DNA of 64,000 nt. Origin: Thalassotalea agarivorans. Lineage in GTDB: Bacteria; Pseudomonadota; Gammaproteobacteria; Enterobacterales; Alteromonadaceae. The stretch's first letter is position 1. The number at the start of each line of letters is the position of its first letter. Position numbers and translations under genes: made by a program. Shown piece after piece: positions 36,098 to 46,328 of the stretch. The notes under the pieces were generated by a model, which was given only the letters and a program-made list of their open reading frames with translations, did not search any database and was not told the origin of the DNA. The stretch is taken from positions 744,001 to 808,000 of the forward strand of contig NZ_AP027363.1 in the NCBI RefSeq assembly GCF_030295955.1. Reading direction: 5' to 3'.

Positions 36098-36547
36098 ATG
36101 TATTGTCCTTTTTGCACAGCAAACGACACTAAAGTTATCGACTCTCGATTAGTCTCTGACGGGCATCAAGTGCGTCGTCGCCGAGAATGCAATGAATGCC
36201 ATGAAAGATTCACCACCTTTGAATCTGCTGAATTAGTGATGCCGCGCATCATCAAAAGAGATGGTTCTCGTGAACCCTTCAATGAAGAAAAAATGCGTTC
36301 TGGCTTGCTTCGTGCGTTAGAAAAGCGTCCCGTCAGCTTAGAAGAAACCGAATTAGCGGTGAACAAGGTACAGTCTCAATTGCGAGCCACGGGTGAGCGG
36401 GAAGTATCTAGCGAAATGTTGGGTAACTTGATTATGGAGCAACTTAAAGCATTGGATAAGGTTGCCTACATTCGATTTGCCTCAGTGTATCGCTCTTTTG
36501 AAGATATCAAAGAGTTTGGCGAAGAAATCGCAAAATTAGGTGAATAA
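36098..36547 (+). CDS. nrdR: transcriptional repressor NrdR
   Basis: 149 residues. N-terminal zinc ribbon with CPFC (3-6) and CNEC (31-34), then an ATP-cone domain (about 49-139, [30 protein letters not shown]) that senses ATP/dATP. Represses ribonucleotide reductase genes at NrdR boxes elsewhere in the genome. Stands first in the nrdR-ribD-ribE-ribBA string that is common in proteobacteria. Confidence 0.97.
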   Translation: MYCPFCTANDTKVIDSRLVSDGHQVRRRRECNECHERFTTFESAELVMPRIIKRDGSREPFNEEKMRSGLLRALEKRPVSLEETELAVNKVQSQLRATGEREVSSEMLGNLIMEQLKALDKVAYIRFASVYRSFEDIKEFGEEIAKLGE

Positions 36548-36549
36548 TC

Positions 36550-37677
36550 GTGCGTGAATATAGCTCACAAGACTACCATTATATGACGCGAGCAATTGCC
36601 CTAGCTAAGCGAGGTCTTTATACCACGTCGCCTAATCCCAGAGTGGGCTGTGTCATCGTGAATAATGGCGAAGTTGTGGGTGAAGGTTATCACCGCAAAG
36701 CAGGAGAAGGTCACGCCGAAGTTAATGCGCTTGCACAGGCTAAAGCACTTGCAAAAGGTGCAACTGTGTATGTCACGCTTGAACCTTGCAGCCATTATGG
36801 GCGCACTCCACCCTGTGCCAAAGCATTGATTGATGCGCAGGTATCTAAAGTAATATGTGCCATGGTTGATCCAAACCCAACCGTTGCAGGTAATGGTATT
36901 GCGATGTTAAAAACCGCGGGCATAGCCTGCAGCGCAGGGTTATTAGGCGATGAAGCGAAAGCGCTTAACCCTGGCTTTATTACTTTGATGGAGCAAAAAC
37001 GCCCGTACGTTCGCTGCAAGTTAGCGGCGAGTCTTGATGGTAAAACCGCCATGGCTTCTGGTGAAAGTCAGTGGATTACATCAGAAAATAGTCGCCAAGA
37101 TGTTCAGCGATTACGTGCTCAAAGTTGCGCGATTATTACAGGTGCAGATTCGGTTATCACCGATAATGCGCGAATGTCCGTAAGAAAGGAGCAATTAGCC
37201 GATAACGACTATCCTTTGCCTGAGATTCGCCAGCCAATTCGTATCGTCATTGATTCTCAGCAAAGGCTTACGCCTGATTTGGCAATATTTAGTGACAAAG
37301 CACCAGTCTTGGTTTTCACCAAAGGGCCGGTAAATAAGGTACAATGGCCTGATTTTGTCGAGCACATAGAATGCCCGACGGTAGAGAGCCAAAGTGGGCA
37401 CAAAATTGATTTGGCTTTTGTTCTCGATACGCTCGCAGCTAGAGGGTTGAATGACATATTGATAGAAGCGGGCGCAACACTCTGTGGCGCTTTTATCGAG
37501 CGGCACTTAGTCGATGAATTAGTGCTATATCAAGCACCTATGTTATTGGGTAATGAAGCAAAAAGTTTGGTTAATATGCCGAGTGTGACTACACTTGCGC
37601 AAGCAAGCAAACTTACCTTTAAAGATGTTAGGCAAGTTGGCAACGATTTACGTTTAACCCTTTCAATAGAAAAGTAG
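36550..37677 (+). CDS. ribD: bifunctional pyrimidine deaminase/reductase RibD
   Basis: 375 residues, second and third steps of riboflavin synthesis. N-terminal deaminase zinc site in GEGHAEVNAL and TLEPCSHYGRTPPCAKAL; C-terminal NADPH-dependent reductase from about residue 150 with KLAASLDGKTAMASGESQWIT and LIEAGATLCGAFI. GTG start two bases after the nrdR stop. Confidence 0.96.
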   Translation: MREYSSQDYHYMTRAIALAKRGLYTTSPNPRVGCVIVNNGEVVGEGYHRKAGEGHAEVNALAQAKALAKGATVYVTLEPCSHYGRTPPCAKALIDAQVSKVICAMVDPNPTVAGNGIAMLKTAGIACSAGLLGDEAKALNPGFITLMEQKRPYVRCKLAASLDGKTAMASGESQWITSENSRQDVQRLRAQSCAIITGADSVITDNARMSVRKEQLADNDYPLPEIRQPIRIVIDSQQRLTPDLAIFSDKAPVLVFTKGPVNKVQWPDFVEHIECPTVESQSGHKIDLAFVLDTLAARGLNDILIEAGATLCGAFIERHLVDELVLYQAPMLLGNEAKSLVNMPSVTTLAQASKLTFKDVRQVGNDLRLTLSIEK

Positions 37678-37681
37678 AAGT

Positions 37682-38344
37682 ATGTTTACAGGAATAATTG
37701 AGTCTGTTGGTGAAGTTACCCAAATCAGCCCACAAGCTGATGGCGCTCGCGTTACCATCGCTGTTAATCAATTGGATATGTCCGATGTAAAACTCGGTGA
37801 CTCAATCGCGAGCAACGGCGTGTGTTTAACCGTGGTTGCGTTTGACAAAAAGAGCTTTAGCGCAGATATATCGGCAGAAACACTATCCCGTACTAACTGG
37901 CAACATTACAACATTGGCCAGCGAATTAATTTAGAAAAAGCCATGTTACCAACCACCCGTTTTGGTGGGCATATGGTGTCGGGGCATGTTGATACGGTTG
38001 CTAAAATTCAAGCGATTGAACATACGGGCAACAGCAGTCAATACTGGATTGAGATGGGCGCAGACATTGCACCTTTTATCGCTGAAAAAGGCAGTGTCAC
38101 TATCGATGGTGTTAGTTTAACAGTCAACAGCGTAGAATCTGCACAATTTAGACTGACTATCGTGCCACATACTGCAGCTGAAACCATCATTAGTCATTAC
38201 AAGACGGGCGACACCGTCAATTTAGAGATCGATGTGATTGCTCGCTACACACATCGTCTTTTGCAATTTGCTGGCAAAGATATGCCACAACAACACAATA
38301 GTATTACTGAAGCAACGCTAGCGAAAGCGGGCTTCATTCGTTAA
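37682..38344 (+). CDS. ribE: riboflavin synthase alpha chain
   Basis: 220 residues, two homologous lumazine-binding barrels (about 1-95 and 96-205) that dismutate dimethyl-ribityl-lumazine to riboflavin. MFTGIIESVGEV is the family start; NGVCLTV and DGVSLTVNSV are the matching motifs of the two repeats. Called ribC in some genomes. Starts 4 nt after ribD. Confidence 0.96.
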   Translation: MFTGIIESVGEVTQISPQADGARVTIAVNQLDMSDVKLGDSIASNGVCLTVVAFDKKSFSADISAETLSRTNWQHYNIGQRINLEKAMLPTTRFGGHMVSGHVDTVAKIQAIEHTGNSSQYWIEMGADIAPFIAEKGSVTIDGVSLTVNSVESAQFRLTIVPHTAAETIISHYKTGDTVNLEIDVIARYTHRLLQFAGKDMPQQHNSITEATLAKAGFIR

Positions 38345-38356
38345 TTTGAGGTAACT

Positions 38357-39466
38357 ATGCAATTAAATACGCCACAAGAACTCATTGAAGACATTGCCGC
38401 AGGCAAGATGGTCATCTTAATGGATGATGAAGATCGTGAAAATGAAGGCGATTTTATTATGGCGGCAGAGTTGGTTACGCCTGAGGCAATCAACTTTATG
38501 GCGACACATGGGCGCGGACTTATTTGTATGCCTATGACGATAGACCGTTGTAAGCAACTTGATTTGCCTTTGATGGTAGATAAGAATGACGCCCAATTTA
38601 CCACTAACTTTACGGTTTCAATAGAGGCGGCCGAAGGCGTTACTACGGGCATTTCAGCAGCAGATAGAGCAACAACTGTGTTAGCTGCGGTGGCAAAAAA
38701 CGCTAACAAACACTCGGTTGTACAGCCAGGTCATATTTTTCCATTAATGGCGAAAGACGGTGGTGTGTTAAACCGTGCAGGGCATACAGAAGCGGGTGTT
38801 GATTTAGCGAGATTAGCAGGGCTTGAACCTGCCGCAGTTATTGTCGAAATTCTTAATGAAGATGGCACCATGGCGCGACGTCCAGACTTGGAAGTTATCG
38901 CGAAAAAGCATGGCATCAAAATGGGTACAATCGCGGATTTGATCGAACACCGTAATGCTACAGAAACAACAATTGAGCGAATTTCTCAGTGTAAGCTACC
39001 AACCGCTTATGGTGATTTTGATTTAACGGTATTTAAGGACACTATCGATGGTATGGCGCACTTTGCTTTAACCAAAGGTGAAGTAAATCCAGAGACTCCG
39101 GTCCTCGTGCGTGTGCACTTAGAAAACACATTTAGAGATCTGCTGCATAGTCACCGTGAAAGCGTTAATAAATGGCCAATTTCTGATGCACTTCAGCGCA
39201 TTGGTGAAGAGGGCGGAGTACTTGTGCTATTGGGTAAACATGAGTCGCCGCTTGAGTTAATCGCGCAAGTAGAGAAATACGCTAAGCTTGACGCAGGTGA
39301 AACAGTAAAAGAAGTTAAGCGCCATGTTGGCTCGCGCAACGTAGGTGTTGGTTCACAAATTCTTTCGAATTTGGGCGTTGGTAAAATGCGCTTGCTAAGC
39401 TCACAAACTAAATATCATTCGTTGTCTGGATTTGGCCTTGAAGTTGTCGAATACATAAACGAATAA
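38357..39466 (+). CDS. ribBA: RibBA: DHBP synthase fused to a degenerate GTP cyclohydrolase II domain
   Basis: 369 residues. Residues about 1-203 form an intact 3,4-dihydroxy-2-butanone-4-phosphate synthase: [36 protein letters not shown]. The C-terminal half has the GCHII layout but lacks its zinc cysteines and SECLTGD-type motif; the corresponding stretch reads [18 protein letters not shown]. So this copy should supply the four-carbon unit only, and a separate ribA is expected elsewhere. 12 nt after ribE; no FMN riboswitch fits there. Confidence 0.93.
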   Translation: MQLNTPQELIEDIAAGKMVILMDDEDRENEGDFIMAAELVTPEAINFMATHGRGLICMPMTIDRCKQLDLPLMVDKNDAQFTTNFTVSIEAAEGVTTGISAADRATTVLAAVAKNANKHSVVQPGHIFPLMAKDGGVLNRAGHTEAGVDLARLAGLEPAAVIVEILNEDGTMARRPDLEVIAKKHGIKMGTIADLIEHRNATETTIERISQCKLPTAYGDFDLTVFKDTIDGMAHFALTKGEVNPETPVLVRVHLENTFRDLLHSHRESVNKWPISDALQRIGEEGGVLVLLGKHESPLELIAQVEKYAKLDAGETVKEVKRHVGSRNVGVGSQILSNLGVGKMRLLSSQTKYHSLSGFGLEVVEYINE

Positions 39467-39493
39467 AAAAAGGCGCCAACGGCGCCTTTTTTG
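39467..39493. terminator. bidirectional Rho-independent terminator between ribBA and dxs
   Basis: GGCGCC stems with an AAC loop, flanked by six A on one side and six T on the other, serving both converging operons. Confidence 0.92.
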
Positions 39494-39519
39494 TTTTCAA
39501 TTTGATAAGCATCAAATCG

Positions 39520-41382
39520 TTATCCAATAAAGGCCTTAATCTTGGCCAATATTCCTTTACCATCCGTACCAAGTTCGTGATGAATTTCAGCTTGCGTACC
39601 GTGTTTGATAAATTCATCAGGTAAGCCAATGTGAAGCAAAGCGCCATCATATTTTTGGCTCGCTAAGAATTCACCCACGGCTGAACCCGCGCCACCAGCA
39701 ATAGCATTGTCTTCCACTGTTACTATGGTGTTGTACTGTGTAGCAAAGGTCGCTAACAATGCTTCGTCCAGCGGCTTAACAAATCGCATATCAACCAAGG
39801 TTGCATCTAGTGCATCTGCTGCCTCGCTAGCGGCAGAAAGCATAGTGCCAAAGCTAAGTATGGCGACGTCTTTACCTGTTCTAATAACGTTGGCTTTACC
39901 CACTTCAATAGTTTCGTTGATTGCTGGTAAATCTATACCTTCACCGTTGCCTCTTGGGTATCGCACTGCTGCCGGCTGATTTAACCTATGGCCAGTGGTC
40001 AACATTAGCTGACATTCGCGTTCATTAGCGGGTGTCATGATAACCAGGTTTGGAATACAGCGCATATAACTTAAATCAAACGCACCTTGGTGTGTTGGTC
40101 CATCAGCACCAACAATGCCGGCGCGGTCGATTGCAAACAATACCGGTAGATTTTGAATAGCAATATCATGGATAAGCTGATCATAACCTCGTTGCAAGAA
40201 ACTTGAGTAGATAGCGACAACGGTATTGTGTCCACCGATCGCTAAGCCAGCTGCGAAGGTGACAGCATGCTGCTCAGCAATGGCAACGTCAAAATATTTA
40301 TCTGGAAAGCGCTTGCTAAACTCCACCATACCAGAGCCTTCACGCATCGCAGGCGTAATAGCCGCTAATTGTTCATCTTGTTCAGCGGTTTTACATAACC
40401 AGTCGCCAAATACGGCTGAATAGGTCGGTACACTAGGTGCTGATTTAGGCAGGGTAGTTTCGCTTGGATCAAATTTTGGTACCGCATGGTACTTGATTGG
40501 ATCTTGCTCTGCTTGTTCGTACCCTTTTCCTTTTTTAGTCACCACATGCAGTATTTGCGGACCTTTAAGGTTACGCATATTGCGGATAGTGTCGACTAAA
40601 CCATTGACGTCGTGACCGTCGATTGGGCCGATATAATTAAAACCTAGCTCTTCAAAAAAGGTGCTAGGTACAACCATACCTTTTAAGTGCTCTTCGGCAC
40701 GAGACGCAAATTCTTTGATTGGCGGAATCGTTTTAAGAATGGCCTTACTGCCTTCTCTAAAACCGTGAAACAAGCTACCAGAAAGCATCTTGGCAAAGTG
40801 ATTGTTTAGTGCACCGACATTTTCTGAAATCGACATTTCATTGTCGTTGAGAACAACCAACATATCTTTTTTAATATCACCAGCATGATTTAGCGCTTCA
40901 AATGCCATACCTGCTGTCATTGCACCATCGCCAATAACAGCAACCACTTTACGATCTTTCGCTTCTTTTTCGGCTGCCACAGCTAAACCTAAAGCAGCTG
41001 ATATTGAAGTACTTGAGTGACCAACGCTAAGCACGTCGTATTCACTTTCTTCACGCCAAGGGAACGGGTGTAAGCCTTCTTTTTGACGGATAGTATGTAA
41101 TTGATCTCTGCGGCCCGTTAAAATTTTGTGCGGGTAGGCTTGATGGCCAACATCCCATATTAGTTGGTCAAATGGTGTGTTATACACATAGTGCAAGGCT
41201 ACTGTTAGTTCAATAGTCCCTAGGCCAGATGCAAAATGGCCACTACTTTTACTGACAGAATCAAGTAGATACTGGCGCAGCTCATTACTTGCTTGCTCCA
41301 ACTTGTCTTGCGACAACGCGCGCAAATCATCTGGGCTGTCAATATTGGCAATCAGCGGGTAATCCGCAAGATTAATTGTCAT
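39520..41382 (-). CDS. dxs: 1-deoxy-D-xylulose-5-phosphate synthase
   Basis: 620 residues, thiamine diphosphate enzyme joining pyruvate and glyceraldehyde-3-phosphate as the first MEP-pathway step. TPP motif [28 protein letters not shown] (about 150-185), [10 protein letters not shown], then the transketolase-like pyrimidine domain with [13 protein letters not shown] (catalytic Glu near 369) and [14 protein letters not shown]. The third gene of xseB-ispA-dxs, with ispA 24 nt upstream. Confidence 0.98.
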   Translation of the reverse strand: MTINLADYPLIANIDSPDDLRALSQDKLEQASNELRQYLLDSVSKSSGHFASGLGTIELTVALHYVYNTPFDQLIWDVGHQAYPHKILTGRRDQLHTIRQKEGLHPFPWREESEYDVLSVGHSSTSISAALGLAVAAEKEAKDRKVVAVIGDGAMTAGMAFEALNHAGDIKKDMLVVLNDNEMSISENVGALNNHFAKMLSGSLFHGFREGSKAILKTIPPIKEFASRAEEHLKGMVVPSTFFEELGFNYIGPIDGHDVNGLVDTIRNMRNLKGPQILHVVTKKGKGYEQAEQDPIKYHAVPKFDPSETTLPKSAPSVPTYSAVFGDWLCKTAEQDEQLAAITPAMREGSGMVEFSKRFPDKYFDVAIAEQHAVTFAAGLAIGGHNTVVAIYSSFLQRGYDQLIHDIAIQNLPVLFAIDRAGIVGADGPTHQGAFDLSYMRCIPNLVIMTPANERECQLMLTTGHRLNQPAAVRYPRGNGEGIDLPAINETIEVGKANVIRTGKDVAILSFGTMLSAASEAADALDATLVDMRFVKPLDEALLATFATQYNTIVTVEDNAIAGGAGSAVGEFLASQKYDGALLHIGLPDEFIKHGTQAEIHHELGTDGKGILAKIKAFIG

Positions 41383-41406
41383 ATAAACCTTAATAAATTC
41401 TCTTGT

Positions 41407-42294
41407 TTAGCTCACACGTTTGACGATAAACGTGGCAAAGTCTGCTAAATTTTGCGTATTGTAAGGCAAACTGTCTAATGCTTGAAGTGCTTCACTGTAT
41501 AACTGGTCAGCTTTTTCTTTTGATTTTTGTAAACCAAGTAATGCAGGATAGGTACTTTTGTTTGCAGCAACGTCGGATCCAGCAGGTTTTCCTAATTCTT
41601 CATCGGTAGATGTAACATCGATTATATCGTCTTGCACTTGGTAAGCTAGTCCAATTAAATGGGCAAAGCGTTCGCAAGTATTGTATGCGCTCGCTTCAAC
41701 TTTAGTACATTTTAAAGCCATTAACATGGAAGCCTTAAGCAACGCTCCTGTTTTTAACGCATGGATATGTTCTAACTGCTCTAACGATATACGGCTATTG
41801 GTTGCGCTAAGATCCATCGCTTGACCACCACACATACCTTGATAGCCAGAAGCTTTTGCTAGCATACTGATTAACTGAACTTGTTCGGCGCTTGTAACGG
41901 CTTTAAATGGATGGTTAGCCAGTAAGTCAAAGGCCAGAGTTTGCAGTGCATCACCTGCTAGAATTGCGGTGGCTTCATCAAAAGCAATGTGACAGGTAGG
42001 TTTGCCTCGGCGTAAATCATCATCATCCATCGCCGGTAAGTCGTCATGGATAAGTGAATAGGCGTGTATGCACTCTATTGCCGCTGCAATCGCGTCGATA
42101 TCTTCTAAGTTTGCGCCAAAAACTTCACCCGTTGTATACGCTAAAAATGGACGCATACGCTTTCCGCCAATGAGCAAGGCATATTCCATAGCTTCGAGTA
42201 GCTTTTTGTCGGTAATAGCTAGGTTGCTAATCGCCTGTTGTAGAAATTGGTTGCTTCTTTGTTGATAGGTCGCAAGATTAGCGAGTGTCTTCAC
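41407..42294 (-). CDS. ispA: farnesyl diphosphate synthase
   Basis: 295 residues, all-helical prenyltransferase making FPP from IPP and DMAPP. First aspartate-rich motif DDLPAMDDDDLRRGKPTCH near 83, second YQVQDDIIDV near 221. GGKRMRPFLAY is the IPP-binding strand. Its start overlaps the xseB stop by one base, the standard xseB-ispA-dxs coupling. Confidence 0.97.
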   Translation of the reverse strand: MKTLANLATYQQRSNQFLQQAISNLAITDKKLLEAMEYALLIGGKRMRPFLAYTTGEVFGANLEDIDAIAAAIECIHAYSLIHDDLPAMDDDDLRRGKPTCHIAFDEATAILAGDALQTLAFDLLANHPFKAVTSAEQVQLISMLAKASGYQGMCGGQAMDLSATNSRISLEQLEHIHALKTGALLKASMLMALKCTKVEASAYNTCERFAHLIGLAYQVQDDIIDVTSTDEELGKPAGSDVAANKSTYPALLGLQKSKEKADQLYSEALQALDSLPYNTQNLADFATFIVKRVS

Positions 42295-42542
42295 TATTGA
42301 TCGTCCTGCGTTAACTCAAAATCTTGTAAAGGTGCGTCTTGATGCTTGTCCATCAGCACTTTTATCTTTTGTTCGGCTTGCTGCAACGTTTGTTGGGTTG
42401 TTTTGCTTAGCGCCAGTCCTTGCTCAAAAAGTGCCATCGCCTGCTCAAGCGGCAGGTCGCCTTTTTCTAGTTGTTGCACTATGTTTTCTAAGGAAGATAA
42501 TGCCGTTTCAAACGACATATTTTCATCTTTTTTAGTTGTCAT
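42294..42542 (-). CDS. xseB: exodeoxyribonuclease VII small subunit
   Basis: 82 residues. FETALSSLENIVQQLEKGDLPLEQAMALFEQGLALSKTTQQTLQQAEQKIKVL is the XseB coiled-coil signature. Binds XseA to form exonuclease VII. First gene of the xseB-ispA-dxs operon. Confidence 0.95.
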   Translation of the reverse strand: MTTKKDENMSFETALSSLENIVQQLEKGDLPLEQAMALFEQGLALSKTTQQTLQQAEQKIKVLMDKHQDAPLQDFELTQDDQ

Positions 42543-42679
42543 TTTGGTTATTTGTCCGCTGATCGTGTCGCGATGATCGGTTAAGTTGTTATTGAGTGTT
42601 ACTAATGGGGCAACAATTTACCACATTTTAACCGCATTAGTGTATAATCCGCGCGAATTTAATACAGAGTAGAGACCCA

Positions 42680-44134
42680 ATGAAGTTTATTGTTAAATTG
42701 CAGGCAGAAATTACGATTAAAAGTCGTCCGGTTCGTAAACGTTTTACTAAGATATTGGAATCCAATATCAAGAACGTTTTGCGCCGCGTAGACCCGCAAG
42801 TTAAAACAGCAATGCATTGGGATTCAATCGAAGTAAATACGGCAGACGAATCGGCAGAGAATCGTACTAAATTAATTGAAACACTCAAGTGCATTCCAGG
42901 TATTCCACAGTTTATTGAAGTTAAGCAGTCTACTTTTACAGACCTCGACGATGTGTTTAAACAAACGTTAGCGGTACACGCAAAAACAATTGAAAATAAG
43001 AGTTTTTGTGTACGTATAAAACGTAGTGGCGATCATGATTTTAACTCTATCAAAGCTGAGCAATATGTTGGTGGCGGGCTAAATCAATCGGTTGAAAGTG
43101 CGCGTGTTAAATTGAAAAATCCAGACGTGACGATTCGCTTGGAAATCAAAAAAGACAAACTATTCATCATCACCGAGCTACATAAAGGCTTAGGTGGTTT
43201 TCCTATTGCAACACAAGAAGATGTGTTGTCACTAATGTCTGGTGGTTTTGATTCAGGTGTGTCTAGCTATCAAATGATTCGCAAGGGTGCTCGCACTCAC
43301 TTTTGTTTCTTTAATTTGGGTGGCAGCGCGCATGAAGTGGGCGTAAAAGAAGTAAGCTACTATCTTTGGGATAAGTTTGGCGCGTCACATCGAGTGAAGT
43401 TTTATGCTGTTGACTTTGAACCTGTCGTTGCCGAGATTTTAGAGAAAGTTGAAAATGGCCAAATGGGCGTTGTGCTTAAACGCATGATGTTTAGAGCAGC
43501 TAGTAAGATTGCTGAAAAAGCTGGCATTCAGTCATTAGTAACAGGTGAAAGTCTAGGTCAGGTATCTAGCCAAACGTTAACTAACTTAAACGTGATTGAT
43601 CGCGTTACTGAAACTTTAGTGTTACGTCCACTTACCGCGTATGACAAACAAGAAATCATTGATATTGCGCGCGATATTGGCACGGAAGATTTTGCTAAAA
43701 CTATTCCTGAATACTGCGGCGTGATTTCTAAAAAGCCGACAGTTAAGGCGATATTGTCTAAAGTTGAGTCAGAAGAAGATAACTTTGATTTTGGCATTTT
43801 AGACAAGGTTGTTGAAGATGTACGCATCTTTGATATTCGCGATATTGGACAAGAATCTGAAAAAGAAGTCGCCGCTGTAGATACAGTTGAAAGCTTTACC
43901 GCAGATGATGTTGTGCTAGACATTCGTAGCCCAGAAGAGGAAGACGAAAATCCGCTCGACTTAGAAGGTGTTGAAGTTAAGCATATTCCATTTTACAAGT
44001 TAGCGACTCAGTTCGGCGATCTTGCGCAAGACAAAAATTATTTACTTTATTGCGACCGTGGCGTAATGAGCAAACTTCAGGCCTTATATTTGCACGATAG
44101 TGGTTTTAAAAATGTGAAGGTCTATCGTCCGTAG
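42680..44134 (+). CDS. thiI: tRNA 4-thiouridine synthase ThiI with C-terminal rhodanese domain
   Basis: 484 residues: N-terminal ferredoxin-like and THUMP domains (about 1-165), PP-loop ATPase with [17 protein letters not shown] near 185, and a C-terminal rhodanese domain (about 405-484) whose active Cys lies in [17 protein letters not shown] near 456. [10 protein letters not shown] supplies the second functional Cys near 345. Makes s4U8 in tRNA and feeds sulfur to thiazole synthesis; the fused rhodanese form is the gammaproteobacterial one. Confidence 0.97.
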   Translation: MKFIVKLQAEITIKSRPVRKRFTKILESNIKNVLRRVDPQVKTAMHWDSIEVNTADESAENRTKLIETLKCIPGIPQFIEVKQSTFTDLDDVFKQTLAVHAKTIENKSFCVRIKRSGDHDFNSIKAEQYVGGGLNQSVESARVKLKNPDVTIRLEIKKDKLFIITELHKGLGGFPIATQEDVLSLMSGGFDSGVSSYQMIRKGARTHFCFFNLGGSAHEVGVKEVSYYLWDKFGASHRVKFYAVDFEPVVAEILEKVENGQMGVVLKRMMFRAASKIAEKAGIQSLVTGESLGQVSSQTLTNLNVIDRVTETLVLRPLTAYDKQEIIDIARDIGTEDFAKTIPEYCGVISKKPTVKAILSKVESEEDNFDFGILDKVVEDVRIFDIRDIGQESEKEVAAVDTVESFTADDVVLDIRSPEEEDENPLDLEGVEVKHIPFYKLATQFGDLAQDKNYLLYCDRGVMSKLQALYLHDSGFKNVKVYRP

Positions 44135-44194
44135 TGAGGTATTAAAGAAGCTACGGGCTTCGAGCTAAGTGAAAAAGATACTCTGATCTTTGAG

Positions 44195-44320
44195 ATCCCG
44201 CATCAGCGTGCGGGATGACGATTTTTACAAGTGCGGGATGACGTTTTACTCGTTCCTTTTTCTATGAAGTGAAGCAATCATATAAGGAACGAAACCCCGT
44301 GAATTCACATCACGGGATGA
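44195..44320. repeat. REP-like hairpin repeat cluster
   Basis: Non-coding stretch after thiI. CCCGCA / TGCGGG hairpin at 44197-44214 followed by GATGACG; a second GTGCGGGATGACG at 44231-44243; a CGTTCCTT / AAGGAACG inverted pair around 44251-44291; and CCCGTGA / TCACGGG at 44296-44316 followed by ATGAGG. The recurring CGGGATGA module is a dispersed REP-type unit, unrelated to the paired-palindrome element. Confidence 0.75.
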
Positions 44321-44342
44321 GGCTTTTTACTATGGATGAAAG

Positions 44343-45248
44343 TTAAGCGTTTTCTTTTGCTTTTACTTGCGCAACAAGTGATTCGTTTAGTTTGACGCTC
44401 ACTTTCTTACCTTTTGCTAGCGCAACGATAGCACCGTTTATTTCGTCTATTTCGCTTTTTCTACCGGCTAACAAATCTGCGCGCATAGATGAGGTATTGC
44501 TTGCTGTCGCATTTGCCGTGGCGATAGCTTGTGCTTCTAACATGCTCGCATCAAGTGCAATACCTTGTGTTTTCGCAACAGCAACAACTTCGGCAATTAT
44601 TGTCGAAATATCTTCTTTGTATTGTTCGTCACAAAGCGCACCATTGTCGACATCATGTATCGCCGTTAGTGGATTGATAACGCAATTTATCGCAAGTTTA
44701 GACCACTGTTGTGTTTTTATATCATCGTGCCAAGTAACTGTGGGCAACGCCTGATTTAACACGCTGGTGATCAGTTTTTCATGTGCAACGCTGCCGGTAT
44801 CTTTTAACCAACCCAGCATTGAACGACCTTCACCCGTATGTTCTATATGATGCGTGGTATGCTTTTTACAGCCATGCGTGGTGAGTAACAACATCGAAGG
44901 GATGTTGTCATAGGTCGGTGGGTAATATACCTCTTCGTCCAACAAACCATTGTGGGTATAGATAACCACGCAGTTTTTGTTGATATAACGATGCAGTTGC
45001 AACATGGCATCATTTACTTGATAACTTTTAACCGCAACGATAACAATATTGGCATTGCGAAAATCTTTAGGCACACAGTCTTTTAGTATGTAACGACTGT
45101 TACTGCCACTGGTTTCAGTGAGCTGTAAGATGGGATCTAAACTAAAGCCTTCAGTTGACGCTTTTAAGGTAATTTGATGATTTAAACGGGATAACTTGCC
45201 ATACCATAGCAGGCCCATTGCTCCCTGCCCGACAACAACGATATTCAC
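44343..45248 (-). CDS. 2-dehydropantoate 2-reductase family protein
   Basis: 301 residues. N-terminal NADP motif IVVVGQGAMGLLW, IVAVKSYQV near 71, YTHNGL near 96, and C-terminal WSKLAINCVINPLTAI with the catalytic Lys near 184 and LLAGRKSEIDEINGAI with the substrate Glu/Asn near 262. This is the ApbA/PanE fold; it could be PanE (pantothenate pathway) but paralogues of other specificity exist, so the symbol is withheld. Overlaps the vanZ-like gene upstream by 4 nt. Confidence 0.88.
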   Translation of the reverse strand: MNIVVVGQGAMGLLWYGKLSRLNHQITLKASTEGFSLDPILQLTETSGSNSRYILKDCVPKDFRNANIVIVAVKSYQVNDAMLQLHRYINKNCVVIYTHNGLLDEEVYYPPTYDNIPSMLLLTTHGCKKHTTHHIEHTGEGRSMLGWLKDTGSVAHEKLITSVLNQALPTVTWHDDIKTQQWSKLAINCVINPLTAIHDVDNGALCDEQYKEDISTIIAEVVAVAKTQGIALDASMLEAQAIATANATASNTSSMRADLLAGRKSEIDEINGAIVALAKGKKVSVKLNESLVAQVKAKENA

Positions 45249-45604
45249 AGCTTTCTCCTTTTCGGTGATAACAAAGCAAAAAGAAAAATATAACTACAAA
45301 TGCCAAATATATTGGCAATAACATCGCGCACCTCTCCGTTTCTAAAGCCTAAATAATATTGACTAAGCTCGGTAAGTGCTGCGTAACATATTAAACAAAT
45401 AACTAACGTAGTGAGCGGAATACGGGTGAAGTAGTGGCACACGGCAGTAAGTACAAGAAAACCAACAAAGTGGCCAACGGTATCAAGTGCTTTAAATGTT
45501 TCTGCTGGTACGTCTAATGCCCAAGCAAAAACTATGAGCGCGATAACCAGTAAGATATTGCCTTTAAGAAGTAAACTTTGATTTTGTTTTTTCGCCGCAA
45601 ACAT
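45245..45604 (-). CDS. VanZ-like family membrane protein
   Basis: 119 residues with four hydrophobic helices. DTVGHFVGFLVLTAV, ALTELSQYYLGFRNGEVRDVIANIFG carry the family's conserved H..F, E..Q and R...D pattern. VanZ relates to low-level teicoplanin resistance in enterococci; in proteobacteria the family's role is unknown. Co-transcribed with the PanE-like gene. Confidence 0.8.
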   Translation of the reverse strand: MFAAKKQNQSLLLKGNILLVIALIVFAWALDVPAETFKALDTVGHFVGFLVLTAVCHYFTRIPLTTLVICLICYAALTELSQYYLGFRNGEVRDVIANIFGICSYIFLFALLSPKRRKL

Positions 45605-45721
45605 TCGTATTCGTGCGTTAATTATTGTATTTTAGTGCGCAGTTTATCATTAAAAAGAAAAATGTTTAGCCCTTGTGCGAAATTTTTCTTATTTACATAA
45701 AAATTAGTAAGAGAGTTAACT

Positions 45722-46204
45722 ATGCCATCGTTTGATATTGTTTCAGAAACCGATATGGAAGAAGTGCGCAATGCAACAGAAAACGCGACACGCGATTTAG
45801 CAACGCGTTGGGATTTCAAAAACGTTGAAGCAAACTTTGAATGGAATAAGCCGAATGTAAAAATTTCGTCAGAAAGCGATTATCAATTGACGCAATTAGT
45901 AGACATCTTAAGAAACAACTTAACGCGCCGTAAAGTCGACCCACAAGCGATGGATGTTGGCGAGCCGCAAGCATCAGGTAAAAATTGGTGGGTAAGTGTT
46001 GCGTTTAAAGAAGGCATTGAGCAACCGGTTGCGAAAAAAATCGTCAAGCTAATTAAAGATTCAAAGTTAAAAGTGCAAGCGGCTATCCAAGGTGATAGTG
46101 TGCGTGTCACGGGTAAAAAACGCGATGATTTGCAAGCCGTGATGCAATTGGTGCGAGAAGCTGAGCTAGGGCAAAGCTTTCAATTTAATAATTTCAGAGA
46201 CTAG
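45722..46204 (+). CDS. yajQ: YajQ family nucleotide-binding protein
   Basis: 160 residues, [34 protein letters not shown] is the conserved start; [37 protein letters not shown] the C-terminal half. Two ferredoxin-like domains; some members bind cyclic di-GMP and others tRNA or nucleotides. Single gene with a probable terminator at 46246. Confidence 0.93.
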   Translation: MPSFDIVSETDMEEVRNATENATRDLATRWDFKNVEANFEWNKPNVKISSESDYQLTQLVDILRNNLTRRKVDPQAMDVGEPQASGKNWWVSVAFKEGIEQPVAKKIVKLIKDSKLKVQAAIQGDSVRVTGKKRDDLQAVMQLVREAELGQSFQFNNFRD

Positions 46205-46245
46205 CGTCTTACATAGGCTGTAATCCCTTTTTTACAGAATTAGTA

Positions 46246-46274
46246 GCACTTGCTGTGCAAAGCGGGTGTTTTTA
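46246..46274 (+). terminator. probable Rho-independent terminator of yajQ
   Basis: GCACTTGC / GCGGGTGT imperfect stem with two G-T pairs and a T5 tail. Confidence 0.6.
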
Positions 46275-46328
46275 TAAAACAGCATCAGTTAGATTATGGG
46301 CTAATTGATAATAATAAGATGAATAATT

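Noticed and set aside
42346-42576. Plus-strand Cys-rich ORFs over xseB
   Set aside because: Antisense to xseB, which has clear homology and operon context.
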